From: an uncultured Ruminococcus sp.
GTDB taxonomy: Bacteria; Bacillota_A; Clostridia; Oscillospirales; Ruminococcaceae
Reading direction: 5' to 3'
Length of the DNA: 7,813 bases
Assembly: GCA_937880065.1 (NCBI GenBank)
Contig: CALFMA010000455.1
Span: forward strand, 1-7,813
The translations under genes and the position numbers were made by a program. Of the stretch, positions 5,583-7,813 are shown piece after piece (within the stretch, counting starts at the first letter, position 1; each line of letters starts with the position of its first letter). Below the pieces are notes generated by a model. The model was not told the origin of the DNA, did not search any database, and saw nothing but the letters and a program-made list of their open reading frames with translations.

Positions 5583-5748
5583 TTAAGGGCATCTCTAAAA
5601 ACTCGTTTGATTAAAGAAAAAGCAGATAGATATGGCAGCTGCAAGGAAACCTTCCGCAGGCGTGCTGCCGCACTCCAAGGGAGGTTGACACAGTAGATGC
5701 CGTGCATATCTGCTTTTTCTCAAAAGGAGTTTTTAGAGATGACCTTAA
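5583..5748. mobile_element. MITE-like 166-bp element with long imperfect terminal inverted repeats
   Basis: The left arm (5583-5628) and right arm (5707-5748) are near-perfect inverted copies. Both begin TTAAGG, share CATCTCTAAAAACTC and end in GAAAAAGCAGATA, with two substitutions and a small indel region between. No ORF is present. The core (5629-5706) is GC-richer and can fold into three short hairpins: GGCAGC 5634-5639 with GCTGCC 5664-5669, enclosing TGC-AAGG/CCTT-GCA; CTCC/GGAG around 5673-5683; and ATGC/GCAT around 5697-5707. Non-coding DNA with long terminal repeats fits a non-autonomous transposable element. TTAA at each end could be a target duplication or part of the repeat. A related end occurs at 2395-2413. 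It lies 9 bp beyond the zinc-ribbon gene, so it would form the 3' end of that transcript. The alternative is a structured RNA gene or 3' UTR element. Confidence 0.7.
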
Positions 5749-5757
5749 GATATTTGC

Positions 5758-5961
5758 TTATCTATTTTTTAATTTCTCTACATTCTCCAAATAAATAGAT
5801 ACCTCTCCACATTCAGGGCAAATAGCTACTTTAGGCTGCTCCATTCTTCCTCCCAACATTTTGTTTTCATCATTAGTCAATACCACTCCATAGGCAGCAC
5901 CTTTAACCTTAATGCCACAATTTTCAATCATCGGTATGTTGCATCTAATACACTTACGCAT
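5758..5961 (-). CDS. Small zinc-ribbon protein
   Basis: The protein has 67 residues from the ATG at 5961. An in-frame TTG four codons upstream is rejected because it overlaps the GGAGG ribosome binding site that precedes the ATG by 5 nt. Two Cys pairs, C4-x2-C7 in KCIRCN and C48-x2-C51 in ICPECGE, would bind one zinc ion. Between them is a GAAYGVVLTN beta-hairpin-like segment, and the end EVSIYLENVEKLK resembles small clostridial zinc-ribbon proteins thought to bind nucleic acid or act as adaptors. The precise role is unknown. It has its own promoter at 6011-6039 and is divergent from the methionyl-tRNA synthetase gene. The inverted-repeat element lies just after its stop codon. Confidence 0.85.
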   Translation of the reverse strand: MRKCIRCNIPMIENCGIKVKGAAYGVVLTNDENKMLGGRMEQPKVAICPECGEVSIYLENVEKLKNR

Positions 5962-6010
5962 AATAACCTCCAAAGTCTTATCTTATTTTTCAGTCAGTCC
6001 AACTACCCAT

Positions 6011-6039
6011 ATTATACCACACTCCCCCGATATTTTCAA
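6011..6039 (-). promoter_or_regulatory. Sigma-A promoter of the zinc-ribbon gene
   Basis: On the minus strand, TTGAAA (6034-6039) and TATAAT (6011-6016) are separated by 17 bp. Transcription would start near 6004, about 43 nt before the ATG at 5961. Confidence 0.85.
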
Positions 6040-6086
6040 TAGAGAAAGCTAAAAAATTTATCCCATAACATTTTTCTCCAAAACCC

Positions 6087-6115
6087 TTGCAAAACAGCTT
6101 CTATTGTGCTATAAT
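6087..6115 (+). promoter_or_regulatory. Sigma-A promoter of the methionyl-tRNA synthetase gene
   Basis: TTGCAA (6087-6092) and TATAAT (6110-6115) are separated by 17 bp. It is back to back with the zinc-ribbon promoter, 47 bp apart. The leader of about 35 nt is too short for a T-box, so the synthetase shows no sign of tRNA-sensing control here. Confidence 0.88.
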
Positions 6116-6155
6116 ATAAGTTGTGTTAAAATCCAAAGACGAAAGGAACATTGTT

Positions 6156-7727
6156 ATGTCCGATAAGAATAAAAAGAATTTTGAAATCCCACGTCCCCAG
6201 TTCCCGAAAAGAGCTGTTGTCACAGGCGGTATGCCCTACGGCAATAAGGAACTTCACTTCGGTCACGTTGGCGGTATGCTCGTTTTTGCCGATACATATA
6301 CACGTTTTCTCCGTGACAGAATCGGCAAGGATAACGTAATTTTCGTAACAGGTACTGACTGCTACGGCTCCCCTATCGCTGAGGGCTGGCGTGTCAAGGT
6401 TGAAAAGGGCGAATTTGAGGGTTCTCTCGTTGATTTCGTTCAGTCCAACCACGACAAACAGAAAGCTACTCTCGGAAAATACGGCATTTCCCCCAACCTC
6501 TACGCAGCATCGGGACTTGGTCGCTCTAAGGAAATCCACGCAGAAGTGACCGACTGGTTTATCAGCTCCCTCCACAAAAAAGGTCAGCTCAACCAGATTA
6601 CAACAATGCAGTTCTATGACGAGGAGGCAGGCTGTTTCCTCAACGGCAGACAGGTTATCGGTAAATGTCCTGTTGAGGGATGTACTTCCGAAAAGGGATA
6701 CGCTGACGAGTGCGACCTCGGTCACCAGTATATGCCCGAAAATCTGCTCAACCCCGTCAGCACACTCACAGGCAAGACTCCCTCAATGAAGCCCGTTACT
6801 AACTGGTATTTCAAGCTCCGTGACTATGAGGAACTTATGAAAAACTGGATTGAGGAACTCAAAAAGCGTAAGGATGTTCGCCCTGTTGTATGGAAAACAA
6901 TTGACGAATTCCTCAAAAAGCCTGTTATTTACGTAAAGCGTGAATTTGAAGAAAAATACCTTGAAATCAAGGGAACTATGCCTGAGCATAACTACATTGA
7001 GGAAAAGAAAAAGCCCTCATTCACAATTGAATTTGACAAGCTTTCCGACTGCGATACAGCCTGCCGAATTCTCACAGAAAACGGAATCCGCTACAGAACA
7101 GGTAAAACTCTCGTTCCTTTCCGCCTTACTGGAAATATCGAATGGGGCGTTCCTGCACCTGTTATGGACGGAGTTGACGGTCTTACAGTATGGGTATGGC
7201 CTGAATCTCTCTGGGCTCCTATCTCCTTTACTCAGACTTATCTCGAATCCATAGGTCATCAGCGTGACGAGTGGAAGGACTACTGGTGCAGCAAGGACGC
7301 TACAGTTTATCAGTTTATCGGTCAGGATAACATTTACTTCTATGGTATTGCTGAGCCTGCAATGTGGATGGCACAGCAGGCTGCTGCGGAAAAGACCGCT
7401 GACCCTGCGGATGGTGAACTTCAGATGCCGACAATTGTGGCAAATCATCACATTCTGTTTCTGGATAAAAAGGCATCCAGCTCCGGTGCGGTCAAGCCCC
7501 CGATGGCGGATGACCTGCTCAATTATTACACACCTGAACAGCTGCGTATGCACTGGCTGGGACTGGGATTGGGACAGCGTTCTGTCAGCTTCATGCCCAA
7601 GCCCTACAACCCCGCCGCTGACCCCAAGGAGCAGGACCCCGTCGTAAAGGACGGTCTGCTGCTCTCCAACGTATACAACCGTATGATCCGCACAGCGTTC
7701 TACCCCACACAGAACAAGCTGGACGGC
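6156..7727 (+). CDS. metG: Divergent methionyl-tRNA synthetase (class I), 3' end replaced
   Basis: AAGGAA at 6143-6148 precedes the ATG at 6156 by 7 nt. The product charges tRNA-Met with methionine in the cytosol. It has the class I nucleotide-binding motif as HFGH (residues 34-37) after [12 protein letters not shown] zinc-binding knuckle follows (C171, C176, C186, H190), then [13 protein letters not shown] and WYFKL, all MetG-like. [10 protein letters not shown] lies near 327-336. The second signature reads KASSS (439-443) rather than KMSKS. Residues of about 240-325 are longer than in standard MetG, suggesting an inserted segment. Codon use shifts to CTG-rich at about 7380-7460. At about residue 519-524 the sequence passes in frame into DnaK, so the C-terminal anticodon-binding region is missing beyond [12 protein letters not shown]. 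It may instead be annotated only as a class I tRNA ligase family protein. Confidence 0.85.
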
Positions 7728-7813
7728 ATCGCGCCCGCGCCCAGAGGTGTTCCGCAGATCGAGGTTACCTTCGATATCGATGCAAACGGTATCGTAAATG
7801 TATCCGCAAAGGA
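7719..7813 (+). pseudogene. dnaK: dnaK fragment fused in frame to metG
   Basis: From about 7719 the frame reads [18 protein letters not shown] and then [13 protein letters not shown], the highly conserved start of the DnaK (Hsp70) substrate-binding domain, near residue 440-470 of a protein of about 600. It continues to the window edge without a stop. No dnaK start, ATPase domain or promoter is present. The metG and dnaK parts could share a short stretch coding for K-L-D-G, which suggests an assembly join. The base composition is GC-richer than the 5' half of metG. Confidence 0.85.

Noticed and set aside
5629..5706. tRNA or tRNA-like gene in the core of the inverted-repeat element
   Set aside because: The core folds into several hairpins, but there is no acceptor stem, anticodon arm or GTTCRA-type T-loop in the right places.
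6116..6155. T-box riboswitch upstream of the tRNA synthetase
   Set aside because: Only about 35-40 nt separate the promoter from the start codon, and no T-box sequence or terminator is present.
6126..6725. 199-codon open frame on the minus strand opposite metG
   Set aside because: It lies entirely over well-supported metG coding sequence and its promoter region, has no RBS, and its protein matches no family I know. It is a shadow of biased codon use.
7017..7553. 178-codon open frame on the minus strand opposite the 3' part of metG
   Set aside because: Antisense to conserved synthetase sequence, with no RBS or recognisable domain.

Overview
The window looks like a metagenome-derived contig from a gut or rumen clostridium, most likely Oscillospirales/Ruminococcaceae. 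The basis is AT-leaning DNA, strong GGAGG-type ribosome binding sites, textbook sigma-A promoters (TTGAAA or TTGCAA, 17 bp, TATAAT), and gene families typical of that group. I cannot place it to genus from the sequence alone.

Left end (1-705): an AT-rich leader with two mutually exclusive hairpins and a 17-codon ORF precedes one open frame. The first part of that frame is the C-terminal repeat of MraZ, and the rest is the C-terminal NAD(P)-binding half of FolD. The two halves meet at a stretch both genes could encode (ECVVVG), so this is most simply an assembly misjoin. Two convergent intrinsic terminators close the region.

Middle left, minus strand (727-3060): an ECF sigma factor gene overlaps by ATGA with a gene for a single-pass membrane protein that is probably its anti-sigma factor. 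Upstream is a two-gene operon of unknown function: a lipoprotein-like protein with a C-terminal membrane segment, and a 43-residue membrane protein not previously called because of its size. It ends at its own terminator.

Middle, minus strand (3219-5453): an HD-domain hydrolase gene and a cytoplasmic GH13 alpha-amylase/alpha-glucosidase form one operon driven by a near-consensus promoter. The GH13 enzyme carries a C-terminal DUF1653-like domain.

Right (5583-7813): a 166-bp MITE-like element with about 42-46-bp imperfect terminal inverted repeats lies just after a small zinc-ribbon gene. An almost identical 19-bp copy of the element's end lies near 2400. The zinc-ribbon gene and a divergent methionyl-tRNA synthetase gene are transcribed apart from back-to-back promoters. 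The synthetase changes codon use near its 3' part and then runs in frame into a fragment of DnaK at the window edge, a second probable chimeric join.

The intact core appears to be about 590-7380. Both ends look mosaic, so chimeric proteins there should not be read as real gene fusions without long-read support. The best candidates for real, under-described biology are the MITE-like element, the small membrane operon beside the ECF sigma/anti-sigma pair, and the GH13-DUF1653 fusion.
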